Position numbers and translations under genes: made by a program
The notes under the pieces: model-generated
Databases searched by the model: none
Told to the model about the DNA's origin: nothing
Seen by the model: only the letters and a program-made list of their open reading frames with translations
Part shown: in pieces, positions 45,176 through 54,304 of the stretch
How the letters are laid out: every line of letters starts with the position of its first letter
Numbering within the stretch: position 1 is the stretch's first letter
Source of the DNA: Pikeienuella litoralis
GTDB lineage: Bacteria > Pseudomonadota > Alphaproteobacteria > Rhodobacterales > Rhodobacteraceae
Direction: 5' to 3'
Assembly (NCBI RefSeq): GCF_037646705.1
Contig: NZ_JBBHER010000003.1
Span: 1 to 64,000 of the forward strand
DNA: 64,000 nt

Positions 45176-45645
45176 GCCTTCTCCATATAGACACGCCCGA
45201 TCCATTCGGCGAACAGAGCGGGCTTCTCCTCGCCTTCGATCTCCACCGTCACCGCCTGAGTGTATGTGACCTGGCCGGGAACGCTCTCATCCAGCTTCAG
45301 CAATGTGAAGCGCCCGCGGATGCGTTTTCCGGCGCGCACCGGCGAGAGAAATCGAATCTTGTCGAAGCCATAGTTCACTCCCATCGCCACGCCTTTCAGC
45401 GACGGCCCGGATTCATAGACCATGGTGGAAAGCAGCGAAAGCGTGAGGAACCCGTGCGCGATGGTGCCGCCGAAGGGCGATTTCGCCGCAAGCTCCGGGT
45501 TCACATGAATGAACTGATGATCGTCCGTGACCTCCGCGAAACGGTCGATCATCTCCTGGGTGACTTCGATCCAGCGCGACACGCCGATCTCAGCCCCGAG
45601 AAGCGCCCGCAACTCGTCAAGCGAGCGTCTGCTCTCGAAAACCAT
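45172..45645 (-). CDS. MaoC-type (R)-enoyl-CoA hydratase
   Basis: Hot-dog hydratase of 157 residues. The hydratase-2 motif with its Asp and His is visible in DDHQFIHVNPELAAKSPFGG followed by TIAHGFLTLSLL. The start at 45645 is fixed by GGAGAAG two bases upstream; the frame remains open further upstream without a site. It is the first gene of the seven-gene operon and is coupled to the SDR. It gives (R)-3-hydroxyacyl-CoA, matching the MFE-2-type dehydrogenase. Confidence 0.9.
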   Translation of the reverse strand: MVFESRRSLDELRALLGAEIGVSRWIEVTQEMIDRFAEVTDDHQFIHVNPELAAKSPFGGTIAHGFLTLSLLSTMVYESGPSLKGVAMGVNYGFDKIRFLSPVRAGKRIRGRFTLLKLDESVPGQVTYTQAVTVEIEGEEKPALFAEWIGRVYMEKA

Positions 45646-45907
45646 GTCTTCTCCATATCTTCGGGCGCCCGCCACGCGCGGGCCTCGCCCCATATTGACA
45701 GACTTGACGTGGGGTGACGCAAGGCCAAAGAGCGACGCGGCGCCACAATATGAGGCGCGGCCCGGACGCCTCGCGGCAGTCTTACGCCGATCGCGTGCGA
45801 TTTCACAGTCGGATCCCGATCGTCGCCATGCATGGCCCGGCCGATCCCGCCCATGCGCAGGCCGGCCTAGAGGGTGAAGCGGCCGGGCGCGGCGCGCTCT
45901 GCGAGGG

Positions 45908-46696
45908 TCAGAAGTTCGCCGGTTGGGCCATCCCGGTGATGTGATAGCCGCCATCGACGAAAATCACGTCGCCGGTGGAGCCTGCGCCAAGGTCGGACAG
46001 AAGATAGAGCGCGGCGCCGCCGATGTTCTCCAGCGTGGCGTTGCGGCGGAGCGGCGCGTTTTCCTCGGTCTGCTTGTAAACCTTTCGCGCGCCGCCGATG
46101 GCGGAGCCGGCGAGCGTGCGCATCGGGCCGGGGCTGATGGCGTTCACCCGGATCCCGGCCGGGCCAAGGTCATTGGCGAGATAGCGCACCGACGCCTCCA
46201 GCGCCGCCTTGGCGACGCCCATGACGTTGTAATTCGGCATGACGCGCTGCGCGCCGAGATAGGTCATGGTCACGAGCGAGCCGCCTTCCGGCATCAGCGC
46301 GGCGGCGCGGCGAGCGACGTCGACAAAGGAGAAACATGAGATCTCCATCGACCGCACGAAGTTCTCGCGCGTGGTGTCGGCGTACCGGCCGGTAAGCTCG
46401 CGCTTGTCGGAATGGGCGATCGCGTGGACGACGAAATCGAGCTGTCCCCATTCCGTCGCGAGCCGGTCGAACGCCATATCCATCGAGGCGCCGTCGGTCA
46501 CATCGACATCGACGAGAAAATCCGACCCCACGCTCTCCGCCAGCGGCGCGACGCGGCGCCCGAACGCCTCCCCCTGATAGGAGAAGCCGAGCGCGGCGCC
46601 CTCGGCGGCCAGCGCCCGCGCGACGCCCCAGGCGATGGAATGATCGTTGGCGACGCCCATCACGAGGCCGCGTTTGCCTTTCATGAGATCAGCCAT
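45908..46696 (-). CDS. fabI: enoyl-[acyl-carrier-protein] reductase (NADH)
   Basis: Last step of each fatty acid elongation cycle, and the target of triclosan in homologues. It is 262 residues. The FabI nucleotide pattern GVANDHSIAWGVARAL and the Tyr-x6-Lys pair in MPNYNVMGVAKAALEAS are clear; SCFSF and DGGYHITGM are typical. The ATG at 46696 overlaps the fabB end by 8 bases; an alternative ATG at 46684 follows the fabB stop. It is third in fabA-fabB-fabI. Confidence 0.93.
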   Translation of the reverse strand: MADLMKGKRGLVMGVANDHSIAWGVARALAAEGAALGFSYQGEAFGRRVAPLAESVGSDFLVDVDVTDGASMDMAFDRLATEWGQLDFVVHAIAHSDKRELTGRYADTTRENFVRSMEISCFSFVDVARRAAALMPEGGSLVTMTYLGAQRVMPNYNVMGVAKAALEASVRYLANDLGPAGIRVNAISPGPMRTLAGSAIGGARKVYKQTEENAPLRRNATLENIGGAALYLLSDLGAGSTGDVIFVDGGYHITGMAQPANF

Positions 46697-47918
46697 GAAA
46701 GCGGCTCATGATCAGCGTGGCGTTGGTGCCGCCGAATCCGAAGCTGTTCGACATCACCGTGTCGAGGCCGGCGTTGTCGACGCGCTCCACCGCGATTTCG
46801 CCCGGTCTGATCGCCGGATCGAGGGTGTCGATATTCGCCGAGGCGGTGATGAAGTCGTCCTTCAGCATCAAAAGGCAGTAGATCGCCTCGTGGACGCCGG
46901 TGGCGCCCTGCGAATGTCCGGTCAGTGACTTGGTGGAGCTGATCGGCGGCGTCTCCCCTTCGCCGAACAGACGGCGCACGGCCTCGACCTCGGGGAGGTC
47001 GCCGACCGGCGTCGAGGTGCCGTGGGCGTTGATGTAATCGATCTTCCGCTTCTCGGCCATCGAGTCCAGGGCGAGGCGCATGCAGCGCTCGCCGCCTTCG
47101 CCTGAAGGGGCGACCATGTCATGGCCGTCCGAGGTCGCGGCGTATCCGGTGACTTCGGCGTAGATCTTCGCGCCGCGCGCCAGGGCGTGCTCGAGCTCCT
47201 CCAGCACGACGACGCCGCCGCCGCCGGCGATGACGAACCCGTCCCGCGCGGCGTCGAACGCGCGCGAGGCGCGCTCCGGGGTGTCGTTGTATTTGGAGCT
47301 CAGCGCCCCCATCGCGTCGAAGAGGCAGGAGAGGGTCCAGTCCAGCTCCTCACCGCCGCCGGCGAAGACGATGTCCTGCTTGCCCCACTGGATCTGCTCG
47401 ACGCCGTTGCCGATGCAATGGGCCGACGTGGAGCAGGCCGAGGTGATCGAATAGTTCAGCCCCTTGATCCCGAATGGCGTGGCGAGGCAGGCGGAGTTGG
47501 TCGAGGACATGCAGCGGGTGACCATGAACGGCCCCATCCGCTTCGGCGAATTCTTCTCCAGCACGATCTGATGCGCGGCGAAGAGGTTCTTGGTCGAGGG
47601 GCCGCCGGAGCCCATGATCAGCCCGGTCCGCTCGTTGGAGACCTCGTTCTTCTCCAGCCCACTATCGGCGACCGCCTGCTCCATGGCGATGTAGTTGTAG
47701 GCCGCGCCGTCGCCCATGAAGCGGAGCTGGCGCTTGTCGATATGGTCGGCGACGTTGATGTCGGGGCGGCCCTCCACATGGCTGCGAAAGCCGCGCTCGG
47801 CGTAGGCCGGCGCGAAAGAGACGCCGGAGCGCCCCGCCTTCAGCGAGGCGGTCACCGCCTCCGCATCCGTTCCGATCGACGAGACGACGCCGATTCCGGT
47901 GATCACGACGCGACGCAT
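46689..47918 (-). CDS. fabB: beta-ketoacyl-ACP synthase I
   Basis: Condensing enzyme that elongates the cis-3-decenoyl-ACP made by FabA, 409 residues. The Cys-His-His triad is C162 in SACSTSAH, His in HGTSTPVGD and His in GHSQGATG. The start codon follows a GGAGAC site. Paired with fabA 27 bases upstream, the arrangement that marks the FabA/FabB route for unsaturated fatty acids. Confidence 0.95.
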   Translation of the reverse strand: MRRVVITGIGVVSSIGTDAEAVTASLKAGRSGVSFAPAYAERGFRSHVEGRPDINVADHIDKRQLRFMGDGAAYNYIAMEQAVADSGLEKNEVSNERTGLIMGSGGPSTKNLFAAHQIVLEKNSPKRMGPFMVTRCMSSTNSACLATPFGIKGLNYSITSACSTSAHCIGNGVEQIQWGKQDIVFAGGGEELDWTLSCLFDAMGALSSKYNDTPERASRAFDAARDGFVIAGGGGVVVLEELEHALARGAKIYAEVTGYAATSDGHDMVAPSGEGGERCMRLALDSMAEKRKIDYINAHGTSTPVGDLPEVEAVRRLFGEGETPPISSTKSLTGHSQGATGVHEAIYCLLMLKDDFITASANIDTLDPAIRPGEIAVERVDNAGLDTVMSNSFGFGGTNATLIMSRFHG

Positions 47919-47945
47919 AGACGTCTCCTTTCGTGGGGCCGGCCC

Positions 47946-48464
47946 TCAGGCTGGCGCTTCATCCTTGAACAGGCCGACCCGCATGTCCGTGGTCGTGTAA
48001 ATCGGCTCGCCGTCGGCCTCCATCACGCCGCTGGCGATGCCCAGCTTCAGCTTTCGGTCGATGATCCGCTTGAACTCCACCGTGTAGCGGATGAGCTTCA
48101 CTTTCGGCGTCACCATGCCGGAGAACTTCACCTCGCCGACGCCAAGCGCGCGCCCGCGGCCCTGAAGCCCCTTCCAGCCGAGGAAAAATCCCGTGAGTTG
48201 CCAGAGCGCGTCGAGCCCGAGGCAGCCCGGCATCACCGGGTCGCCGAGAAAATGGCACTGGAAGAACCAGTTGTCCGGCTTCACGTCGAACTCGGCGACG
48301 ATCCGGCCCTTGCCGTTCGCGCCGCCGTGCTCTTCTATCGCCGTGATCCGGTCCATCATCAACATGGGCGGCGCAGGAAGCTGCGGATTACCGGGGCCGA
48401 ACAGCTTCCCGCGCGCGCAGGCCATCAGCCCTTCGAAATCGTAGCTGGTTGCGCGTTCGGTCAT
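47946..48464 (-). CDS. fabA: 3-hydroxydecanoyl-ACP dehydratase/isomerase
   Basis: Dehydrates 3-hydroxydecanoyl-ACP and isomerises the double bond, the branch point for unsaturated fatty acids. It is 172 residues. The catalytic pair is H71 in QCHFLGDPVMPG and D85 in LGLDALW, one position off E. coli H70/D84. The start at 48464 has AAGGAAC upstream; the frame is open further but lies in the irr promoter region. First gene of fabA-fabB-fabI. Confidence 0.95.
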   Translation of the reverse strand: MTERATSYDFEGLMACARGKLFGPGNPQLPAPPMLMMDRITAIEEHGGANGKGRIVAEFDVKPDNWFFQCHFLGDPVMPGCLGLDALWQLTGFFLGWKGLQGRGRALGVGEVKFSGMVTPKVKLIRYTVEFKRIIDRKLKLGIASGVMEADGEPIYTTTDMRVGLFKDEAPA

Positions 48465-48666
48465 AGATCGGTTCCTTGATGCGGCCGCGCGGCCTGCGCC
48501 GCAGTCTGAATCGGGGCGGCCAAAGTCGGGATCGTCCCTATCATCGGCGCGGCGGCTCACGCAAGCGTCGGCGCGCGCCGGCCGCCAAAGAGACCCTATG
48601 GTAAAAAGAGCGCGATTGTGCTTCTTTTGTCAGCAAGATCCAGAAAAGCATGTGTGGACGAACTCG

Positions 48667-49122
48667 ATGACTTCAGAACCGGCGCCTATCGATGCCTCCG
48701 ATGTCGACGCGTCCGACGCTGACCACAGCGCGGAACGCTGGCTTGCGGCGGCCGGGCTTCGGCCGACCCGGCAGCGCCGGGCCCTCGCGGCCCTTCTTGT
48801 CGGCGATGAGCGGCACCGCCATGTGACCGCCGAGCGGCTCTTCGCGGCCGCGCTCGAAGCGGGCGCGCGGGTGTCTCTCGCCACGGTCTATAACACGCTG
48901 AGAAGCTTCACCGACGCGGGGCTGCTGACCGAGGTCGCGGTCGATGGCGCGCGGAGCTATTTCGACACGAGGACGGAAGATCACCCGCATTTCTTCTGGG
49001 AGGACGAAGGGCGGCTCACGGACGCGCCGATCGACTCGGTCGAGTTCGCGCGGCTTCCGGACGCGCCGGAAGGCACGGTCGTGGCCAAGGTCGACGTGGT
49101 GATCCGCCTCCGTAGAGGCTGA
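48667..49122 (+). CDS. irr: Irr-type Fur-family iron response regulator
   Basis: Fur-superfamily regulator of 151 residues that in alphaproteobacteria senses heme and iron status. The winged helix spans GLRPTRQRRALAALL to LATVYNTLRSFTDAGLL; the His cluster HPHFFWEDEG marks the Irr group and HRHVTAERL is conserved. Divergence from fabA is the standard location. An in-frame ATG at 48598 would add 23 residues including a Cys-x2-Cys (FFCQQD region has one, LCFF another). The shorter start fits the family length, but neither has a strong ribosome site. Confidence 0.88.
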   Translation: MTSEPAPIDASDVDASDADHSAERWLAAAGLRPTRQRRALAALLVGDERHRHVTAERLFAAALEAGARVSLATVYNTLRSFTDAGLLTEVAVDGARSYFDTRTEDHPHFFWEDEGRLTDAPIDSVEFARLPDAPEGTVVAKVDVVIRLRRG

Positions 49123-49141
49123 CAGGGCAGGAAGACAATTC

Positions 49142-50092
49142 ATGAAAACCAAACGACTGGGCCGCACGGGCGCTCTGGTTTCCGAACTTTGCTTTGGAAC
49201 GATGTCTTTCGGCGGAGACGCCGACGAAACGACGGCGGGCGCGATCTACGCGGCGTGCCGCGACGCGGGCCTCAATTTCTTCGATTGCGCCGATTCCTAT
49301 TGCGGGGGGCGCTCGGAGGAGATTCTGGGCGGGTTGATCCGGGGCCATCGCGACGAGGTGTTCATCACGTCGAAATGCGGGATGGGGCGGCACAAGGGCG
49401 CCTCGCGCCGCGGGATCCGCCTCTCCTGCGAGGCGAGTCTGCGGCGGCTCGGCGTTGAGCGGATCGACCTCTATTTCATGCATCGTTTCGATGAGAGCGT
49501 CCCGCTGGAGGAGACCATGCGCGCGCTCGAGGATCTGCGCGCCTCCGGCAAGGTCGCGCATATCGGCTGCTCGAACTACGCCGCCTGGCAGATCGCGACG
49601 GCGAACGGGATCGCGGCCCGCGAAGGGTTCGCGCCCTTCGAGGTGGTTCAGCCGATGTACAGCCTGATCAAGCGCCAGGCCGAGGTGGAGATCCTTCCGC
49701 TGGCGGCGGCGGCGGATCTTGGCGTCATCTCTTACGGCCCGGGGGCCGGCGGGTTGCTGACCGGGAAATACCGGACCGGCGCCGAGGGGCGGTTCTCCGT
49801 CAACAAGGATTACCAGAAGCGGTATGCGGGCGACTGGTTTCGCGAAACCGCGGCCAGGTTCGCCGACTTCGCGGAGTCGCGAGGCGACAATCCGATGACG
49901 CTGGCGGTGGCCTGGGCGAAGGCGCATCCGGCGATCACCTGCCCGATCATCGGCGCGCGCTCGGTCGAGCAGCTCAAGGCCTCCCTCGCGGCGGCGGACT
50001 ACGACATGCCGCCCGCGCTCCACGCCGAGATCTCCGCGCTCTCGCGGACCCCGCCGCCGGCGACCGACCGGCTGGAGGAGTTGGCCGACTGA
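49142..50092 (+). CDS. aldo/keto reductase
   Basis: NADPH-dependent TIM-barrel reductase of 316 residues. The catalytic Asp and Tyr lie in FFDCADSYCGGRSEEILG, the Lys in FITSKCGMG, and the His in YFMHRFDESVP. The phosphate-binding loop ends PIIGARSVEQLKAS. It follows irr by 19 bases and may be cotranscribed. Substrate not assignable. Confidence 0.9.
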   Translation: MKTKRLGRTGALVSELCFGTMSFGGDADETTAGAIYAACRDAGLNFFDCADSYCGGRSEEILGGLIRGHRDEVFITSKCGMGRHKGASRRGIRLSCEASLRRLGVERIDLYFMHRFDESVPLEETMRALEDLRASGKVAHIGCSNYAAWQIATANGIAAREGFAPFEVVQPMYSLIKRQAEVEILPLAAAADLGVISYGPGAGGLLTGKYRTGAEGRFSVNKDYQKRYAGDWFRETAARFADFAESRGDNPMTLAVAWAKAHPAITCPIIGARSVEQLKASLAAADYDMPPALHAEISALSRTPPPATDRLEELAD

Positions 50093-50103
50093 GCCGCGCC
50101 GGC

Positions 50104-50679
50104 CTACTCGCTCACCACATTGTTCTGTTTGGCGATTCGGGCGCGGGTGCGGGCGATCAGCCGGTTCCGGCGCCGCCGCTGATAGGTGGCGACCAGGGGC
50201 CGCACGACCATGTAGCTCGCGACCGCTGAAATGAGCCCGGGTATGATCCCGCCGACAAAGTAGGGGATCACCAGGCTGCTGATGTCCCGCAGCAGCATGA
50301 TGGCCATCTGGTGAAGCCCCTGCTCGATGAAATCGGAATCGACCGGCGAGCCCATGATCAGGCCGCCCAGCTCCAGACAAATGGCGACGATGAAGGGGAA
50401 TGTGAGCGGATTGCCGAAAAAGGTGCCGATGGCGCTGGCGAAAATGTTGCCGCGCAGCAGCCAGGCGAGCCCCGCCGCGATCATGAAATGGAAGCCGAAG
50501 AACGGCGTGAACGAGGCGTAGACGCCGCACGCGACTCCAAGGGCGATGCGCGTCGGGCTGTCGGGGAGGCGCTGCATCCGATGACGCCAATAGTGGATCA
50601 CGCGCCGCCAGCCCGTCCGTGGCGCGATATAGGCTCTCACCACTTCCATGATGGGGCGCTTGTCACGGCGTTTGAACAC
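50104..50679 (-). CDS. DUF2062 membrane protein
   Basis: Inner-membrane protein of 191 residues. It starts with GTG at 50679 (VFKRRDKRP, as in homologues) preceded by AAGGCGGA. The DUF2062 core shows PTRIALGVACGVYASFTPFFG and GTFFGNPLTFPF, with about four membrane helices, and ends in a basic cytoplasmic tail. The function of the family is not known. It lies 80 bases downstream of rsh on the same strand. Confidence 0.87.
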   Translation of the reverse strand: MFKRRDKRPIMEVVRAYIAPRTGWRRVIHYWRHRMQRLPDSPTRIALGVACGVYASFTPFFGFHFMIAAGLAWLLRGNIFASAIGTFFGNPLTFPFIVAICLELGGLIMGSPVDSDFIEQGLHQMAIMLLRDISSLVIPYFVGGIIPGLISAVASYMVVRPLVATYQRRRRNRLIARTRARIAKQNNVVSE

Positions 50680-50759
50680 AGGTCCGCCTTCTTCAGATGT
50701 CACTTCGCGGCGGGGTCTCGCCGCGCCGCCCACTCGCTATCCCGGCGCGCGCTCCGGCG

Positions 50760-52928
50760 CTACGCCGAAAGATCCCGGGGCTCTTCAGCCTCCGGTTGCT
50801 TCGGCGTCGGGAGGCGGGTGCGTCGTACTTCGGCGACGATGGTCTGCGCTTCAAGGGCGCTGATGATCGCACTCATGTGTTTCATGTCCTTCACCATGAG
50901 GCTGACGCGCATCCGCCAGAAATCGGGCATGCGCGCGATCGTCGCCATGTTTTCGATATTCGCGCGGTGCTCGCCGATCAGGGTGGCGATCGCGCCGAGC
51001 GCGCCGGCCTGATTGGCCAGCGTGATGTCGATGGACGTCGAGCGGCCGCCGAGTTGCGCCGCGTCCTCATCCCATCTGAGGTCGATCCAGCGCTCCGGGT
51101 GCTCTTCGTGGGCGATCAGCGCCTCGCAGTCGATGCAGTGGGCCTCGATCCCGGGCCCGGTGCGGATCCCGACGATCCGCTCGCCCGGAATCGGCTCGCA
51201 GCACGCGGCGAAAACGAAGGGAACGCCGGCGGGCGCGCCGCGCACGAGCCGGTGCGGGCGCTCGACGGCCTCCTCCGGTTCGTCGGTTTCGGGCTCGACC
51301 ATGCCGGGATAAACTGCGGCGACCAGCCGCCGGCCGGTCAGTTCCGCCGCGCCGAGCGCGGCGAGGAGGCTCTCGACGGTGGCGTAGCCGAGCTTTCGCG
51401 CCGCCGCCTGCAACGCTTTCGCGCCGCCGTCGAGCTTCCGGCGTTCGAAGGCGAGGCGGGCGATCTCCGTGCCGAGGCGGATATGCTCGGCGCGCTCCTC
51501 CTCGCGGAGCGCCCGGCGGATGGCCGCGCGGGCGCGCCCGGTCTTGGCCATGTCCATCCAGACCGGGCTCGGCCGCGAGCTTTCGACCCGGATGATCTCC
51601 ACCGACTGGCCGTTCCGAAGCCGCGTCCAGAGCGGGACCCGCGCGCCGTCCACCTTCGCGCCGACGCAGCTGTCGCCGATCCTGGTGTGGATCGCATAGG
51701 CGAAATCGATCGGGGTCGCGCCGCGCGGCAGGCCGTAGACATCGCCTTTCGGGGTGAAGCAGAAGACCTGGTCATGAAACATGTCGAGCTTGACCTGTTC
51801 CAGAAACTCCTTCGGCGGGTCGCCCTTCTCCAGCCGTTCGACCAGGGTCGAGAGCCAGTGGAACGGATCGACGGCGAAGGGGTTCTCGCTCGGCCGTCCC
51901 TCCTTGTAGGCCCAGTGCGCGGCGACGCCGGTTTCCGCGACCTCATGCATCTCGCGGGTGCGGATCTGGATCTCGACGCGGCTGGCCATCGGGCCGTAGA
52001 CGGTGGTGTGAAGGCTGCGATAGCCGTTCGATTTCGGCCCGGAGATGTAATCCTTCATCCGTTCCGGCACCACGCGCATGGCGGTATGGACGGCCCCGAG
52101 CGCGATGTAGCAGCTCGGGATGTCGTCGGTGATGATGCGAAAGCCGTAGATGTCGGAGAGCTGGCCGAAGCTGATCTGCTTCTCCTCCATCTTTCGCCAG
52201 ATCGAGTAGGGCGTCTTCTCCCGGCCCTGAACTTCCGCGGAGACGCCGGCGTCGCGGAGCGCCTCCCCGATCGCGGCCTTGATTCGGGGGATGAGGTCGC
52301 CGGTTTCCTTCCTGAGCTTCAGGAATCGGCGCATGATCGAGGTGCGCGCTTCGGGATGCAGCACTTCGAAGGCGAGATCCTCCAGTTCCTCGCGCATCTG
52401 CTGCATGCCCATGCGGCTGGCGAGCGGAGCGAAGATATCCATCGTCTCGCGCGCGATGCGGGCGCGTTTCTCCGGGCGAAGCGCGCCGAGCGTGCGCATG
52501 TTGTGGGTGCGGTCCGCCAATTTGACCAGCAACACCCGCACGTCGCGCGACATCGCGATCAGCAGTTTGCGGAAGTTTTCCGCCTGCTCGACCTCGCGGC
52601 TCGCGAGCTTCAGCTTGTTGAGCTTGGTGACCCCGTTGACCAGCTCCGCGATCTCTTCGCCGAAAAGCTCGGTGATTTCCGCATATGTCGCAGCGGTGTC
52701 TTCAATGGTGTCATGCAACAACGCGGTGACGATCGTGGCGTCGTCGAGCTTCAGCTCGGTCAGAATCGCCGCGACCTCCAGCGGATGGCCGAAATAGGAT
52801 TCCCCCGACGCGCGCCTCTGCGCGGCGTGCGCGCGCGCGCCATAGACATAGGCGCGGTTCAAGAGCGCCTCGTCCGCGTTCGGGTTGTAGGCCCGGACCA
52901 TCTCAACCAGTTCGAATTGCCGTATCAC
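50760..52928 (-). CDS. rsh: bifunctional (p)ppGpp synthetase/hydrolase (RelA/SpoT homologue)
   Basis: Controls the stringent response, about 722 residues. The HD hydrolase domain keeps FGHPLEV, LLHDTIEDT and DRTHNMRTL. The synthetase domain has TPYSIWRKM, YGFRII and RMKDYISGPKSNGYRSLHT, where RMKD fits the RxKD motif of bifunctional enzymes. TGS (about 390-450), a Zn-finger-like region (ACCEPIPGERI) and a C-terminal ACT domain follow. I chose the GTG at 52928 (VIRQFELVEMV), as homologues begin here; a TTG at 52946 is open in frame. It is the only RSH gene in view. Confidence 0.94.
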   Translation of the reverse strand: MIRQFELVEMVRAYNPNADEALLNRAYVYGARAHAAQRRASGESYFGHPLEVAAILTELKLDDATIVTALLHDTIEDTAATYAEITELFGEEIAELVNGVTKLNKLKLASREVEQAENFRKLLIAMSRDVRVLLVKLADRTHNMRTLGALRPEKRARIARETMDIFAPLASRMGMQQMREELEDLAFEVLHPEARTSIMRRFLKLRKETGDLIPRIKAAIGEALRDAGVSAEVQGREKTPYSIWRKMEEKQISFGQLSDIYGFRIITDDIPSCYIALGAVHTAMRVVPERMKDYISGPKSNGYRSLHTTVYGPMASRVEIQIRTREMHEVAETGVAAHWAYKEGRPSENPFAVDPFHWLSTLVERLEKGDPPKEFLEQVKLDMFHDQVFCFTPKGDVYGLPRGATPIDFAYAIHTRIGDSCVGAKVDGARVPLWTRLRNGQSVEIIRVESSRPSPVWMDMAKTGRARAAIRRALREEERAEHIRLGTEIARLAFERRKLDGGAKALQAAARKLGYATVESLLAALGAAELTGRRLVAAVYPGMVEPETDEPEEAVERPHRLVRGAPAGVPFVFAACCEPIPGERIVGIRTGPGIEAHCIDCEALIAHEEHPERWIDLRWDEDAAQLGGRSTSIDITLANQAGALGAIATLIGEHRANIENMATIARMPDFWRMRVSLMVKDMKHMSAIISALEAQTIVAEVRRTRLPTPKQPEAEEPRDLSA

Positions 52929-53142
52929 GGCCTCGGTCTCTCCCAAACGTCAGGAAAAGTCTAATTTAGGCGCCGGCCGCTCCGAACGCCAATCTTATCG
53001 GCGGCGGGCGGCGTGGCGTTTCGATGCGGCGGCGGCCCCGGCGTCGGGGTCTTTTCGACGGTCGGGCGGGTTGAGTGATTCCGCGCCGCACAATAGGCTC
53101 GCGCACAGTCTCCTTTCTCGCAGAACCACGAGGAGCCGCGCC

Positions 53143-54252
53143 ATGACCGCCGAAACCGAAAAGTCGTCGCCGCAGCGGCGCGCGCGGCGCAAGCCGAAGG
53201 CTCCGGGAACTCGCCCTCTCCGTCGCAAGGCGCATCACAAGAAGGCGATCAACCTCGCCTTGCAGGGGGGCGGCTCGCACGGCGCGTTCACCTGGGGCGT
53301 GCTGGACAAGATCTTCGAAGACGACCGGCTCTGGATCGAGGCGATCAGCGGAACCTCGGCCGGCGCGATGAATGCTGTCGTCGCGGCGCAGGGAGTGAAC
53401 GAGAACGGCGGCGCCGGCGCCCGCGTGCGGCTGGAGGAGTTCTGGCGCGCGGTCTCGAAAGCGGGCCTCGCGAGCCCGATCCAGCGCTCCCTCCTCGCGC
53501 GGGCCATGGGAAACTGGTCGCTCGATGATTCGCCCGGCTATCGATTCCTTTCCGCGCTGAAAGGCGTCGCGTCGCCCTATGATTTCAACCCGCTCGGATG
53601 CAACCCGCTTCGCGATCTGGTTGGCGAACTGGTCGATTTCGAGAAGGTCCGCGATTGCCGGGAGATAGAGCTGTTCATCGCCGCGACGACGGTGGAGACG
53701 GGTAAGGTCCGGGTCTTCCAGCATGACGAGATCACGCTGGATGCGGTGATGGCGTCAGCCTGTCTGCCGCAACTTTTCAAGGCGGTGGAGATCGACGGCA
53801 AACATTACTGGGATGGCGGGTTCATGGGAAATCCGCCCCTTTATCCATTCTTCTATGAGAGCACGACGCGAGACATCGTGATCGTGCAGATCGACCCCGT
53901 CTTCCGGGGGGGAGCGCCGCGCGGCGCCGCCGAGATCGCCGATCGCGTCAGCGAGATCTCCTTCAACGCGGCGCTGCTGCACGAGTTGCGCGCGATCGAT
54001 TTCGTCGCGCGGTTGCTGGAGGAGGGCAAGCTGGACCCGCAGGAGTACCACAAGATGCGCGTCCATATCATCCAGGAGCGCAAGCAGATCCGCCCGCTTG
54101 ACGCGTCATCGAAGATGAATGTCGAATGGGCGTTCCTGCAGCATCTCTTCAAGCTGGGCCGCGCCGCCGCGACGCGCTGGCTGAAGCAGCATTATGACGA
54201 CATCGGCGAGCGCTCCAGCGTCAACATCCGCCAGATGTTCGACGGCGGCTGA
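53143..54252 (+). CDS. patatin-like phospholipase
   Basis: Predicted lipid acyl hydrolase of 369 residues. A very basic N-terminus (about 1-34) precedes the patatin fold. The oxyanion motif is GGGSHGAF (42-49), the nucleophile is S72 in SGTSAGAMN, and the dyad Asp is in YWDGGFMGNPPL. No signal peptide. The ATG at 53143 follows GAGGAG; an earlier in-frame ATG lacks a site. It lies on the plus strand between the minus-strand rsh and rpoZ genes, an unusual place. Confidence 0.9.
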   Translation: MTAETEKSSPQRRARRKPKAPGTRPLRRKAHHKKAINLALQGGGSHGAFTWGVLDKIFEDDRLWIEAISGTSAGAMNAVVAAQGVNENGGAGARVRLEEFWRAVSKAGLASPIQRSLLARAMGNWSLDDSPGYRFLSALKGVASPYDFNPLGCNPLRDLVGELVDFEKVRDCREIELFIAATTVETGKVRVFQHDEITLDAVMASACLPQLFKAVEIDGKHYWDGGFMGNPPLYPFFYESTTRDIVIVQIDPVFRGGAPRGAAEIADRVSEISFNAALLHELRAIDFVARLLEEGKLDPQEYHKMRVHIIQERKQIRPLDASSKMNVEWAFLQHLFKLGRAAATRWLKQHYDDIGERSSVNIRQMFDGG

Positions 54253-54277
54253 CCGGGAAAGCCCGCCCGGCGCATCA

Positions 54278-54297
54278 GGCCCGCCCGCGGGCGGGCC
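54278..54297. terminator. bidirectional hairpin between patatin and rpoZ
   Basis: A perfect 20-base GC palindrome (GGCCCGCCCG and its complement) lies in the 52-base gap between the convergent patatin and rpoZ genes. It can form a 10-base-pair stem on either strand. There is no T-run. Confidence 0.5.
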
Positions 54298-54304
54298 GGC
54301 GGGG

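Noticed and set aside
50697..52964. 755-codon plus-strand open frame opposite rsh
   Set aside because: Translation has no domain and rsh on the other strand is complete with all motifs.
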